Shown: positions 17,080 through 29,287 of the stretch, one piece after another | How positions within the stretch are numbered: position 1 is the first letter of the stretch | Layout: every line of letters begins with the position of its first letter | The notes under the pieces: generated by a model | Databases searched by the model: none | What the model saw: only the letters and a program-made list of their open reading frames with translations | Told to the model about the DNA's origin: nothing | Assembly (NCBI GenBank): GCA_025526915.1 | Contig: JAHLKH010000006.1 | Location: forward strand, 62,001 to 126,000 | Direction of reading: 5' to 3' | Length of the DNA stretch: 64,000 bases | Source of the DNA: Entophlyctis helioformis | Taxonomy: Eukaryota; Chytridiomycota; Chytridiomycetes; Chytridiales; Chytriomycetaceae | Program-made: the position numbers and the translations under genes

Positions 17080-17463
17080 TCATGGCTTGGACGTCACATT
17101 GTCCTTGGGCTTGAACGTCTTGGCAAACGTCTCGGCAACCACAAGCGGGAAGACCAGACTGGCGTCTGCGTACACCTTGACCGACTTGGCATCCATGCGG
17201 ATCTTTCCCCACGACACGGCCTCGTCGGGCCGCGCGCCAGCATCGCTGCCATCAAACTCCTGTCCCGTGTTGATGTACACAGCGTAGTCTGCGCCATTCC
17301 GCTGTGGATACATGCGTGTGTGTGTGCGTGTGTGTGTGTGTGTGTGTGAGTGTCAGACGCGTCTTTCGGTTGGCACAAGTCCAAAGTGATCAGATACAAA
17401 GAGAGAGAGAGAGCGCGCGGGAGCGTGGCAAGTACCATCAGGTTGGCGTTGCAGATATGGCAG
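17080..17463 (-). pseudogene. 3' fragment of deoxyhypusine synthase (duplication relic)
   Basis: Contains the last DHS exon ([16 protein letters not shown] to DNVTSKP, stop near 17080), the preceding intron with its GT-rich tract, and the final codons of exon 4 (HICNANLM) before homology stops at about 17463. No upstream exons exist here, so it cannot encode the enzyme. It is nearly identical to 20460-20843 of the full gene and marks the edge of the duplicated unit. It may still serve as a transcript terminator for amidase copy A. Confidence 0.9.
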
Positions 17464-17850
17464 GGGGTGATCCAAAATGGATCAACGACAACGGATCTGT
17501 TCATGCGGAGCTCCGGACGAGAGCATCCCCATTCTTGGTCGCTGAGAGCCCGGCGGTCCAAGATTGGGGCATTCGCAGGCCGCAGACAGCTCTGGCTTGG
17601 CTCTGACTTGGCTGGCGCAACTGTCACACTGGCTGTCCAAATGGCAGACCGGCCGGTGAGAATGGGCAGTGAACGAGCTGAGTTGAAGCACAGCACGACT
17701 GCAAGAGGCAATGCCACGCTTTGGAACGCCGGCAGGTCACGGCCGAGACTATCACGTGTCCACAGATATGTCATCTGTGACTTTCACATGACTGGACACA
17801 TGATGTTGTGCGACTCCTCCTGCATCGTCCCTCACCTCCTCGTGCTTCGG
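17464..17850. other. Unique spacer at the duplication junction
   Basis: About 390 bp match neither duplicated unit nor a recognisable gene. It holds GC-rich single-copy-looking sequence with no conserved ORF. It presumably contains the promoter of amidase copy B and was inserted or created at the duplication junction. Confidence 0.6.
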
Positions 17851-17884
17851 CCGTTGGTTTGGTTGTTGCCAAATTGCCTGGAAA

Positions 17885-20335
17885 ATGACGCAAAATGTTC
17901 AAGTGGGTGGCAGGCACGGTGGCGGTGTGCACCAGATGGCCGACCGCCCGTCCGTGCTGACCGCCCGCCTGCACGCACTGCCGCCAGGACAAGGCGACGG
18001 TCTACGACCTCAAACCCATGGATGCGCTCGTGATGGCCGGCCCGTCGCTGAGACTCGTCACGCGCTTCCTCGAAACTGCTGGCCGCCGCATGGGCCTCAT
18101 GAACAAGCTGGCGACTGACGCCGGCTTCCACAAGCTGCGTGGTATGCACTTGCCCGAGCCGCCGACCTTCCTTCCGACCGACACGCTCGCTTGCGAGGCC
18201 GCCGTGGCCGCTGCCGGTGTCGCTGCCCCGCCCTCGTCTGCTGCTGCTGCTGCGGCATCTGCCCAGGCAAGTGCTCAGCGGCCATTCCCCCTTTCCGTCG
18301 TCACTGCCGCTCATGAAAAATTGTGGCGTTTTTGCAGCTTGTTGCTTCGCTCGTGACTGCCAAGCGGCCCGCCTCGGCCTTTGTGTCGGCCATGGATCTG
18401 CACGAGGCCTACAAGGCACGCACGACCACGCCTGTGCAGGTCGCCGAGCACGTCGTGTCGGCCATCGAGTTTGACGCGGCGCAGGACAAGCCTGTCGGTG
18501 CCATGTACGTCTGGCTCAAGGACGAGATCATGGCCCAGGCGAGAGCCTCGACCGATCGTTACGCCCAGGGCAAGCAGCTCGGTCCTCTTGACGGCGTTCC
18601 TGTCGGCAAGTAGTGCACGCTCGTACACGCGCTGACTCTTGCAATCCTGGCGCATGCGGCTGACGCTTGTGTGTCTGTGCAACTGCAGCTGTCAAGGACG
18701 AGGCGGACGCTGTTCCCTACGCGACGGGTCCGTATCGCCATGCTTGCCACTGATCGCTTGCTCAGCCAGTCGAGAGAGGCTGCAAGACTGACCTGCACAC
18801 ATGCAGGTGGTGGCACGACGTTCCTAAAGACGCCTGCAACTGCCGATGCAGACTCGGTCGCGAGACTCCGCAGCGCAGGCGCCATCATCATTGGAAAGAC
18901 GCGCATGCACGAGCTCGGCGTTGATGTGACAAACTGCAACCCCGGCTGCGGCACGTCTCGCAACCCTTACAACGTCGACCACTTCACTGGCGGCTCGTCC
19001 GGCGGCTCGGCTGCTGCGGTCGCTGCCGGTCTCTGCCCGATCGCCATTGGTGCTGGTACGACGCGTCTCGGCGTCTGTTTCCAACCACTCTGCTCAGACT
19101 GACACCTGCTCATGCCATGGTGTGCAGACGGCGGTGGCAGCATCCGTATTCCTGCTGCTTACACCGGCGTGTTTGGCCTCAAGCCGACCGCCGGCCGTAT
19201 CTCTAGCAGAGGTTCGTTGCCTCTTGCTGTGTCTGTCGGCGTTGTTGGTCCCATTGGCGCCACTGCCCACGACCTGGCCTTGTCGGTAAGTTGGTCGTCA
19301 TAAGTGGCGTCGTGAGTGGTGTCATCCACACCTCACTGACAGAGTCGCCATTCACATGCCATGTACACGCCATGCAGTATGCTTTGATTGCCGGCCCCAA
19401 CCCCGACGATGTTACTGCCAAGAACAACCCCGCGACAGTCGTCAAGGACTTTGACAAGGCAAGCTGCACTTCCGACACCAACACACACTTGGCATGCACA
19501 TCTCTGACTGCTTGCATCCAACAGATCGAGTCGCTTGCTGGCATCCGCATTGGTGTCTACTGGCCGTACTTTGAAGACGCGGTATGCCTTCCCATTGGCA
19601 TGTGCACGGCCATCAGCCGGCATGACTCTAACTGACCGGCGGATGCGCTGCTGCATAACCACAGGACCCTGTGATTGTTGCTGCTTGCAAGGCTGCACTT
19701 GACAAGCTCGTGGAGCGCGGCGCTACTCTGGTCGAGATTGCCATCCCGGACCTGTCGCTCTATCGCATCTGCCACGTTTCGACCATTCTGTCCGAGGTGG
19801 ACGCGTACGCCTCGTCGCTGCCCAAGAGCTCCAAGCTGGGCGCTGGCACTCGCCTCATGCTCCTGACAGCCACGGCGCTGACGCCATCGGACTATATCAA
19901 AGCTCAGCAGATCCGCACGCGCGGCATGGACCTCATGCGCAGACTGTACAAGGACGTGGATGTCATTGTCACTCCCACAACGGCCATTCTGCCCCCAAAG
20001 ATCGTTGACGGTGCTCTGACCCACGGATACTCCAACTACAGCGAGGCCAGCAAAGCCATGCAGTACATCTGTAAGTTCTGCTCGGTTTCTGCCGTCCCAG
20101 ACCTGTCCATGGCTTTGATTCTGACGTTCGTTTCACGACAGTCTTTGGCAACTTCCTTGGCCTGCCTGCCGTGACTGTGCCTGTTGGATACGCAGAGCCC
20201 AGCAGCCTGCCCATTGGCATGCAGTTCATGGGCAAGTGGTGGGACGAGAACCTGCTTCTCCGTCTCGCCAATGCCACCGAGCACGTGCTGTCCAAGGAGC
20301 GCCGCCCTGCCAGCCTCTACTCGAAGCTGATCTGA
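17885..20335 (+). CDS. Amidase signature family hydrolase, copy B
   Basis: Tandem paralogue of the preceding amidase with the same ten-exon structure: 17885-17902, 17988-18266, 18338-18605, 18689-18727, 18807-19055, 19128-19285, 19378-19458, 19525-19581, 19665-20070, 20142-20335. The Lys (VPVAVKD), cis-Ser (GGSSGGS) and Ser (GGGSIRIPA) motifs are intact, and the same three GC-AG introns are kept. The first exon differs (MTQNVQ; donor GTGGGT). The sixth intron is 22 bp longer. Most sequence is almost identical to copy A, but residues after EIAIPD ([17 protein letters not shown]) and the N-terminal exon differ strongly. Both copies look functional. Confidence 0.88.
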
Positions 20336-20459
20336 TCCACCACTCCACAGGACGCCATCCTGTTTCCCCATTCGTGTTCCCCCATTCGTGTTTCCCGACT
20401 CCATCATCCCTTGCGTTCATCATCAATCCATGTATTCAAATACACGGTCGCGTGGCTGG

Positions 20460-20700
20460 TCATGGCTTGGACGTCACATTGTCCTTGGGCTTGAACGTCT
20501 TGGCAAACGTCTCGGCAACCACAAGCGGGAAGACCAGACTGGCGTCTGCGTACACCTTGACCGACTTGGCATCCATGCGGATCTTTCCCCACGACACGGC
20601 CTCGTCGGGCCGCGCGCCAGCATCGCTGCCATCAAACTCCTGTCCCGTGTTGATGTACACGGCGTAGTCTGCGCCATTCCGCTATGCATGCATGCGTGTG

Positions 20701-20738
<38 letters not shown>

Positions 20739-21954
20739 AGACGTGTCTTTCGGTTGGCACAAGTCCAAAGTGATCAGATACAAAGAGAGAGAGAGAGCGC
20801 GGGAGCGTGGCAAGTACCATCAGGTTGGCGTTGCAGATGTGGTGCTTGATCACGCCGCCGCCAAGAATGATCATGCCCGTTTTCTTGGCAAACACGGCTT
20901 CGTCGTTGATGGCGCGGATATCGCTGGCAATGTCGATCACCAGACCCGGGTTTCTGAATGTGTGAAAGTAGATCATGTCGCCGAGCGAGCCGTCTGTCAG
21001 AGCAGGGCAGTACACGGGAATGTCATTCTGTCGTTGCCGGTGGCATTGTTAGCGGTGCAAGTGAGCGGGTGATAGAGCGAATGGGCGGTGCACGAGGTAC
21101 CTTGTATGCCCAGTAGTAGATGCTCTCTTCGTTATTGATCTCTTTGCCGAGACGGTGGATCATCTTGGACGGTGTCCAAAGCGTGCCCTGCATCCAACCC
21201 ACGTCAGCCACAGCGCGACACGGCACGACACATGCCAATCAGCCAGCCACGGACCTGCTCCTTCTGCTCCTTGAGCATGTCGTCAAGCACGGGCATGACC
21301 CAGTCCTCGAAATGGCAGTAGTTGTCGTTGGGCACCAGCAGATTGCCGATGCGGTTCAGTCCCTTCTTGCGCAGCTCGGCACCGGGCAGTGAGAACTGGC
21401 CCAGGTACGTCGGCCCCATGGTTTTGATAAAGTCCTCTTCGACGCCGCCGGCCGACGACACGATGACGTCGACCATGCGGTTCTGCACGAGGTAGCGGAT
21501 GATGTCGCGGATGCCCGCCGACACAAGGTTGGAGGTGTATCCCAGAAAGATCTTGCAGCGCAACCGGGACCGTGTCTGGGCGTCCTTCAGCTCTTCCTTT
21601 TCGTCGGGGTCGACAGGGTCGTCCGAGAGACGCCATTGGATCTGTCGAGCGGTATGTGAGAGAGCAGCGATCGCAAGCGCCGGTGCAAGCATATGCGCAT
21701 GGGCATGGATGTGTGCACACGAGGCGACGCACCATTTGGTTGACGACGGCAATGGCCTCGCCCAGGTGTGTGGCCTGGAAGCCCGTGGTGAGCATGGACG
21801 CCATGAGCTTGGCGTAGTCGACGCCCTGCGAGAAATCGTAGCCGCCCACACGCACGGCATCGTCGGGCATCGGCGCCGACTGCACCAGCACGGCCTCGAC
21901 GGCTTTCTTGCGGTCTTGCTCGTCCTTGTGCTGCTGCTCTTGCTCTTGCTGCAT
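20460..21954 (-). CDS. DHS: Deoxyhypusine synthase
   Basis: Transfers the aminobutyl group of spermidine to a lysine of eIF5A using NAD. Five exons (21954-21733, 21641-21255, 21187-21101, 21027-20818, 20681-20460) join in frame. Landmarks: [86 protein letters not shown] (the Lys is the active-site lysine region), [45 protein letters not shown]. The ATG at 21954 starts a Gln/Glu-rich leader. Transposon copy 1 begins 44 bp upstream of this ATG, inside what must be its promoter or 5' UTR. Complete. Confidence 0.95.
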
Positions 21955-21998
21955 GTGGATGGTCGTTGCAAGGGCAAATCCAAAATTTTCTTTTTTCT

Positions 21999-22021
21999 GG
22001 CCCGATATTCATACAATTACC
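21999..22021. repeat. Terminal inverted repeat, right (3') end of copy 1, with flanking 8-bp duplication
   Basis: Begins GGCCCGATATTCATAC on the plus strand; its complement is identical to the right end of copy 2 (37206-37228) and differs by one base from that of copy 3 (62879-62901). The adjoining TTTTTTCT (21991-21998) is repeated exactly beyond the other end. Confidence 0.9.
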
Positions 22022-22262
22022 AAGCGTTTTGGAATTAAATTCGACCCGAGAGGCGACGAATGCAAACCCACATATCACGTGATTCAAGGCTCGAGTCAGC
22101 AACGAGCATGCGACGACGAGCGGGCGAGGCACATCCAACAAGGGTCTCACCTTGCACCATTGTTTGAACAATGATGTGATAAGTGACCCGTTAGGTCGAT
22201 CGGGAGGTGCCCCGATTCAAAGTGTTGGTAGTGGTGGTGCAAGTCAGAGTGCCAAAGGCTTG
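22022..22262 (-). ncRNA. Candidate omega/fRNA scaffold region at the 3' end of copy 1
   Basis: Non-coding DNA between the stop codon of the nuclease gene and the terminal repeat. It holds a perfect 6-bp stem ATCGGG/CCCGAT (22199-22204 with 22211-22216, written on the plus strand) next to a second short stem (GACC/GGTC). Both are kept in copies 2 and 3. Fanzor/TnpB guide RNAs are known to derive from this position, overlapping the 3' end of the element. That this DNA makes such an RNA is inference. Confidence 0.45.
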
Positions 22263-25200
22263 TCATGCGAGACAACACATGGCTGGCAACCAGGCTTGGG
22301 CACGACTTGCACGCCGCTGGATGGCAGTATGCATTGCCTTGATGTCTGCAAGGTGCTCTGGCGTGGCTGGATCGTCACTGGCTGGCGTGTGCGTCAAATA
22401 GAGCGGCCGGTGTCCAAAGAGCAGATGCCACAGTGCGACCATCCCGATGTTGGTGGCTCCAAGCACATCGCGGTGGTAGACGGTCTTGCAGTCTGTGCAC
22501 TCGTAGCGTCGCAGGTTGGTGCGGTTATTGTCTGGGATCCGTTGCTTGCACTGCGGGCACATCTGGCTGGTCAGGTTCTCGTTGCAGCGGTAGATCTGTG
22601 TGTGTGTGTTCATGATCGTGTGGTCAGTTGGTGCACAGATGGATGGATGGCATATCCAGACGCACATAGGCATATCCAGACGACCGCAGATGCCTGATGA
22701 GAAACCTCTCAAACACAGCATGCCGGCCACCTTGGCCTGTAAAGTCGATGCCAAATGCCCAGACAACGGGAATGTTGTCCTTCTCAGGGTTGCTGACAGG
22801 GAGGCCTTGAGATGCAGCAGATGCGCGCTTGCCAGTGGTCGATCCTGCCAGCTTCATGATGCCCTCAAGAGCGTTTCCGCGAATTGACATGCTGTTGCTG
22901 CGCTTGGTGAACCGCTTGGCCTTGACCTTCTGTGGAATGCCATGCCATGCCAAGCCGTCCAGTGTGATCAGCATGGCGATCAAGCAGCATGGCGGTCATG
23001 TCAATGGGCATCCAGAACCAGAGAAAACGTACCCGTGCATTCAGGAATGGCGAGCAGTACGCACGGCAGCGCAGATCCCAAAAGGCTCTCTCGCCTGCTG
23101 AGACGGCTGGATCGGCATGTTTTGCTGTCTTGAATGCAATGGCCTCGTGGAGTCGGCTGCCTTGGCATATCGATCAGCAAACCTGACACAAGAGGCAGGC
23201 ACTGTGAGTTGATCTGGTCAAGCGTGCACGTGGCAGAGTCATTGCATGCATACCAGTCCTGAAAGATGCGCTCAGCATGTGCCATGCCAGAGGAGAGCAC
23301 GTACTTGGACTCGAGCTTATACGAAAAGTCTCTGAGATCAACCAAGATGCTGGACGCGCCATACAGGTACCGCTGGCCCCAATCAATGCCAACAATCCGC
23401 ACAAACCGGTAGCCCTTGTTGGTGAACAACTTGTTGGCTTTGATGATGTTGCGCAGTCGCTGCGAGGCATAAAAGTTGCGCTGGCCTGTCATGCCATGGC
23501 ATGAGTGAGGAATGTGCAATGCATGTGCACCAATACGCGAGTTTAGCATGCAAGTGGCTTACAGGATTGGGTGCTTTTGGCTTGGTGGCTGTGGATGGCA
23601 TGTCAGTTGCTGCTGGTGCCAAGTGTGCATCATAATGGCACAGCAACTCACATGTGCCATCCATGTGATCATGCCCATCATGCCCATCATCATCATCAAT
23701 CAGAATCATCATCATCATCAACCCACGGCTGCTGGCCTGAAGACACCAGATTGGAGCATGCAGATCAAGGCGGCAGTCAGAATCAATGTGTGCACCATCG
23801 CATTCAAGCACGCCACATACAGCAAGGTGACTCTGGACGGTCTGTTCGGCTATTGAGAGCCAGTTGAAAGATGCTGTATCCATCCGTCCTGACGCTGCCT
23901 GTCAGGATTGCCTTGGTCCGTTTTGCTGGACGCACAGCATCAATTGCAGCCTTGATATGCTTCTCACGCTCCTTGCCAACCAGACCCTGCTCATCAGCCT
24001 CTTGCGTCGCCTTGGCTGTGGCTGGCTGTGGCCTTGGCAACCGCGTCCATCTCCACAAGAGTACCAACTCTGACCTTGATATGCTCCTCGCGCTCCTTGC
24101 CAACCAGACCCTGCTCGTCAGCCTCTTGCGTCGCCTTGGCTGTGGCCTTGGCAACCGCGTCCATCTCATCTTTGGCTTGTGCAGGTGTCTGGAAGCGACC
24201 TTTCTCGGGGCGGAGGCCGGGAAGCAGGACGTCGAGAACACAGAGCTCTTGACTTGCGCTGAATGCGTCTTGGATCTTGCTATTGGGCGTCTCAAGCTCC
24301 AAGTCTTCATCTTTGTAGTCTTGGACAAAAGTGCAGTGTCAGCATCAAATCATGTAAACATGACATAAACAAGTGCGACCTACTGAGTGCATCCAGAAGC
24401 TCCAGTCTCAATGTCTGCAAAGCATCACTCTGCTTGCCATTCTTGCGCTCATCCGTGGTCCCCATTACCGCCCAAAAGAGGGTGGCCTCGGTAATGAGGA
24501 TGAACGGGTCGCGGCTTGCCGCCTCAGGGCACAACTTGATTGTTGTGCCAACAGCAAGCTTGCGCAGCTCGTAAAAGATCCTGATCTCTGAGAGTGACGC
24601 ATTGCTCAAGATCGGCACAAGCACATGCAATGCTTGCGGGATTGTATCAAGACCGCCGTTGTCTGTGGCTGGCAGCGTGCTGGGTGTCACGGCCGCGGTG
24701 GTGGCCTTGTCCTTCCTGTGCCGTTGCCTCTTGGGTTTGGCACTGTTGGTGGCCGATGAAGAGGTGGACCGGTTGTGCTTGAGACCCGAGGCAGGAGGGG
24801 CAGCGTCTTGAGCAGCGTCTAGTGAGGCGTCCTCAGTGGCCGGTGGTGTGGTTGATGCTGGCCCTTTGCGCCTTTGTTTCTTGCGTGTCGGTGGGCTTGG
24901 TGTGGCGACCTCGGCAGCAGTGCGTTTGGCATCCTCGGCGGCGGCATGCTTGGCATCCTCGGCGCTTCTTAATGATCCCGATCCACCTGTCAACATCCTT
25001 GGCAGACGCACCCTGCACCAGGCTGTGAGCTGCATCAACCAACAGCTTGGACTGGTTGGTCATAAAATGGGTGGCCAGCATGCGGCCGACATCGCGTGCA
25101 AGGTTGCTGTAGATGTTTTGCCTTGCTTTTGCACAAAGGCTGCTATCAAGCCTGTAGGGCAGGACAGCCTCCATAGTGTCCGTGTGCACAGCGTCTGCCG

Positions 25201-28200
25201 TCGGTGCACTCTTCTGCATCAAGGCAGACAGCTTTGCATTCGCCTGCTCCACAGTTGACTTGAACTCATTGGCCTTGGTTGTCGCTGTCTGCTGCACGCG
25301 TGCTGTCCGTGAGATTGACTTCCGTGTGCCTGCTTTCCATGTCGCTGCTTGCCGTGTGGTTTTCTGTGCTGCGGATGCCTGCTGTGTCGCGTCCACCTGC
25401 CCCTCCTTCCGTCTCCATGTCCGATGTATGATCAGCTGCATCACGGTGACGATCCAGCAGTGGACAGGGTACTTGATCGCATGCGGCTGGACCATCTTAT
25501 CATCCGCCATGATGTATCCAATGTGATATAGCAGCATGTCCAAAGCACCCTCGCCACCAGACGTGCTGCTGGTGAGCGCCGTGAGCAGCTCATTTGCAGT
25601 TGGGACTGCTGGCGGCTGGGCGGCTGGCAATGGTGCACCGGTGCTGCTGGCTGCTGTTGCTGCTGTTGCTGTCACAGTCTGCGATGCATTTGCAAAGGTG
25701 CAGATCTCAAGCACCGTGTCGCGCTCGAGAGGCACCAAACTGCCATAGCGAGGTATCTCTGTGTTGCTGCTATGTGGTCCTGTGCCATACATCAGCCATG
25801 CATTGATGCGCTTTTGGAGGATGCACCTGCCCGTTGTCTGCATTGTGCCCTTGCCCTCGCCGAGGTCGTCTGGGTTGATGTAGTAGTATGTTTTCACACT
25901 GCCACTGGTGACTTGCATCATGCAGTAGTCAAGTGGCAGTGGCGCGTCTGGGCTGAGCTTGACAAGAACCTCGACTATCGCGCCGATCAACGCAAGGACA
26001 GCACACAAGAGGCCGGCTGTGTAATTGTACACCGTCAGGAGGGCGTCCTTTCTGACCGAAATGGCCGTCTGCTTGGCCAGCGGTGTCTTGGTATGGGTCC
26101 CAAAATACTTTGTATACTCTGGCTTGTTTGACAGCATCTTCTGCTCATTTCACGAGTGCACCAGTCAGCCTCACAACACCAAGCATCCAGAGCAACATGG
26201 CAACCAAACCCCATACCGCCAGATCCACAATCATAACACGGCTGTTATGCTGTGCCTCATCCCCATCCTCATCCTCATCCTTGCCCTTGCCTTTGCCTTT
26301 GCCTTTGCCATTGCTCTTGCTCTTGCTCTTGCTCTTGTCCTCATCCTTGTACTTTGGTGCTTTGCGATGATGCTGCACGTTTTTCCGACTGTCTGGTGTT
26401 TTGACTTTGAGGACCCCATTGACTGTCTGGACTGGCCCTGATGTCACGCAGCAATTGCCCGCAACATCCAGATGTGTCGCCCATCTATCATGATATTCGT
26501 GTCTACCAGCAGAATCCATGTCAGCAAGCACAATCAGGGCTCGCAGCATGCCATCTGCCACTTACGTGCTTGTCGTTGTTGGAGATGGGGCCTTCCGGTG
26601 GCGTCGCCCTGACTTCTTCTTGTTTTTCTTGATGGTATTCTCGGTCGCAGCCTTCTCAGCTCGCTCGGCATTCTCCTTTGCATGTGCAGCCTCTGTCTCC
26701 TCAGAGAATTGGAATGGCGCCTGCCATGGTTGGATGCAGCATCAGGCATCCCTTCCTTGTGCACGCAACACAGTCACAATCACCAACGGTGCCCTGTAAC
26801 CTACCGTCGTATTAGTGTCATCAAGTACACCAATGAGAAGTTTCTTGCGGTGTGCTTGTTCAGGGCGATCGTTGTCAGATGACTTGGGCAGCGGTGGAGG
26901 AGGACCAGCCTGTGGAGTAGAATGATCAGCAATCGTGCCAAAACAGTACAGGCACACACTGTCAGTGGAAGATGAGACGCACGGCGGCTTGCTCAATGAC
27001 TTTCTGCAGCAGGGCAATAGCCGTTTGACGCTGATTGACGAGCGTGATTGAATTGCCCTTGCTGATATGTCGATTCTTGAGGCCATTCAAGTCATTCAGT
27101 AGGTTTGTGGCCTCATCATGGATAACTGCAAACGTGTCTGCCGGCGCCACTCTTGTGCTGATCCGTCCGCGGTACTCGGTCTTCTTCTTGCCTGTATCTG
27201 CAATAGCACATTCAACAAAAACGGCACTGTGAGTGGATTGCATCAACCATTTCAATGCAAGCAGAATATACTTGGAGTGGCTGTATGCCGGTGGGGGGCA
27301 TTTTGTGGATGCACGATCTCATCCAGCTGCGTCTTCATTCTTGGAGCAACAGTCTGTCCAGGAGCAATGGATCGAGTCAGTCACATTCAAGATCAACAAC
27401 CGTGTGTGGTGCAAGAGGAACGGCATGCATCCAAGCCGTGCAGCAACTTACAAAAGCATGCCAAATCATCTGATCCGCCTTACTGAGCACCATGTAATCA
27501 TCTGGCTCGATGGACTGCTCGCGCACAATCTGCAGCAGCTGTGCACTAGCCGCCCTGCAGATGGCTGCGAGGATGTCACGGCTAGTGACTCCATCATACT
27601 TGCTCGCAAGGAGATCAACTGTTTGCTCTATGATGGCGTCCAATGCCACGTGGCAGCCATTGACCTCCTTGAATGCCACATCCAGCCGCCTGCTGGCAAC
27701 AATGCCATTGGCAAGCTGTTTGACGCGATCGCTCGTCAAGTGGACAGGTGGGACACCAGTCTTGGCTTGCTGCTGCAGCTGCTGCGCAGTATGGATCAAA
27801 CAGCAACCAGGCGATGAGCACCTGCACAATAACAAGATCGCAGCATCAGAACCAGGAAAGCCATGTCAGTTTTCCAGAAACACCACAGATGGCATGCATG
27901 CATACTTGGCTCCAGCCGAGGCTGTCACGTTGACATACATGTGGTTGGCATTGCCTTGTTGAGGCCCAGATCTGTGCAAGGCATGCAATCGTGTCAATGC
28001 CAATATGTCCATAATATCCTTCAAGAATAGACTTGCCTCGCGACAATCGGGGCTGCAAACGTGCCAACTGGCGCTTTGGGCTCGATTCGGTCGACAAAGA
28101 CTGAGAATGCATTCTTGAACATTGGTATGAGGCTCTTGTCATGACTCTTGGCCAAGTCCTTGATGTACGCGTCCCTGAGGTCATACATGAACACCTTGGC

Positions 28201-29234
28201 CTCTTCAGGAGTCTCGAGTTTTCTATAGAGCTCGGCCTCCTTGCCATCCAACTTGGCTGCCTTGCGATCGAACCACGCGTTAATGAACTTGGCAGCGGCC
28301 GCGATCCCTGAAGGCAATACAAGCAGAATTGCGCATGAAGACAACAAATGGCATGTGAGTCATGACAGACAACAAAACAGGCGCGGCAACCCACCATGGC
28401 GATTGCGGCCAAAAAAGTCTGTATGAGAAAACGCTGCAACACCCTGACATGCACCGCGAAAATCCCGCACGCCCAATGCAGACGCGGTTGAGGCGATACC
28501 GCCATGGTTGTATGAGCGAGGCTGGTTAAACCGCCCATGCTGCAAGTGGGTCACAACGATACCACATTGACCAGCACAATGAGCAACCAGATCAGAGTCA
28601 TTGGAGACAACAACGATTGGCTTGTCACTGTCACAAAATGCAGACCATAAGCCATCAGTCACAGTAGAATGATCCAAGGCAATGTTACCTTGGCTCGTGA
28701 ACACGGCGGGCGATGCATACATCAGCCTCATAATCACACCAGCATACCGTGCATCCCTTCTTTTTGCCAACAAGCTCGTTGAGGGCCTCAACGATGTGCT
28801 GTTTGTCCGTCTGTGTCAATGTGAAAAATCGGCCAAGAGCATGGGTCTCCTTTCTGAGTGGCCAACAGCAGAAGATGGTTAGTAAGGCAGCCACACAGTA
28901 CAGAGTAGCAAACCTACTTGGTCATCAACCCAATCTGCTTGTATTCTTGACGGCGGAACGCATACCGCAGGACCTTGACCGCCGCATGCAGCATCTTGAG
29001 TGCGCGGTGTCGGTGCTCGATCTTGATTCCCGCGTCTCCGCGGCGACCGTCGACGTGGAATTTGATGGTGTGGCCGTCGCCGACCGACGCCATGAACAGC
29101 TTGATGGCCGGCTTGACGATGGCCTTCCAGGCATCCTTGGAGTCGGGCAAGCTGAACGATGCTGTGGCGATGAGCTGCGAGTAGAATACGCTTAGCACGT
29201 CAATGTGTAACATGCTGCTGACAAAGTCGTCTGT

Positions 29235-29287
<53 letters not shown>

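Larger units (their letters stand above)
14505..20843. repeat. Tandem segmental duplication (~3.36-kb unit: amidase + 3' end of DHS gene)
   Basis: Unit A (about 14505-17463) and unit B (about 17850-20843) are co-linear and nearly identical over long stretches, introns included; the offset is 3358 bp before the sixth amidase intron and 3380 bp after it. Homology starts just outside the DHX16 coding start (CGGCCGTT.GTTTG) and ends inside the fourth exon of the deoxyhypusine synthase gene (GCAGAT.TGG). Unit A therefore carries only a DHS 3' fragment. About 390 bp of unrelated sequence (17464-17850) separates the units. Confidence 0.9.

Noticed and set aside
17080..17463. Second functional deoxyhypusine synthase
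   Set aside because: Only the last exon and a few codons of exon 4 exist; the rest of the gene is absent from this unit.
22152..22697. Plus-strand 181-codon frame in copy 1 as a separate gene
   Set aside because: It is the mirror of the conserved Fanzor zinc-finger frame on the minus strand and is not conserved as protein in the other copies.
26231..26419. Lys/Ser/Gly-rich frame (KSKSKSNGKGKGKGK) as a histone-like protein
   Set aside because: It is a simple-sequence stretch inside the transposon gene region, absent from copy 3 and without independent start or promoter.
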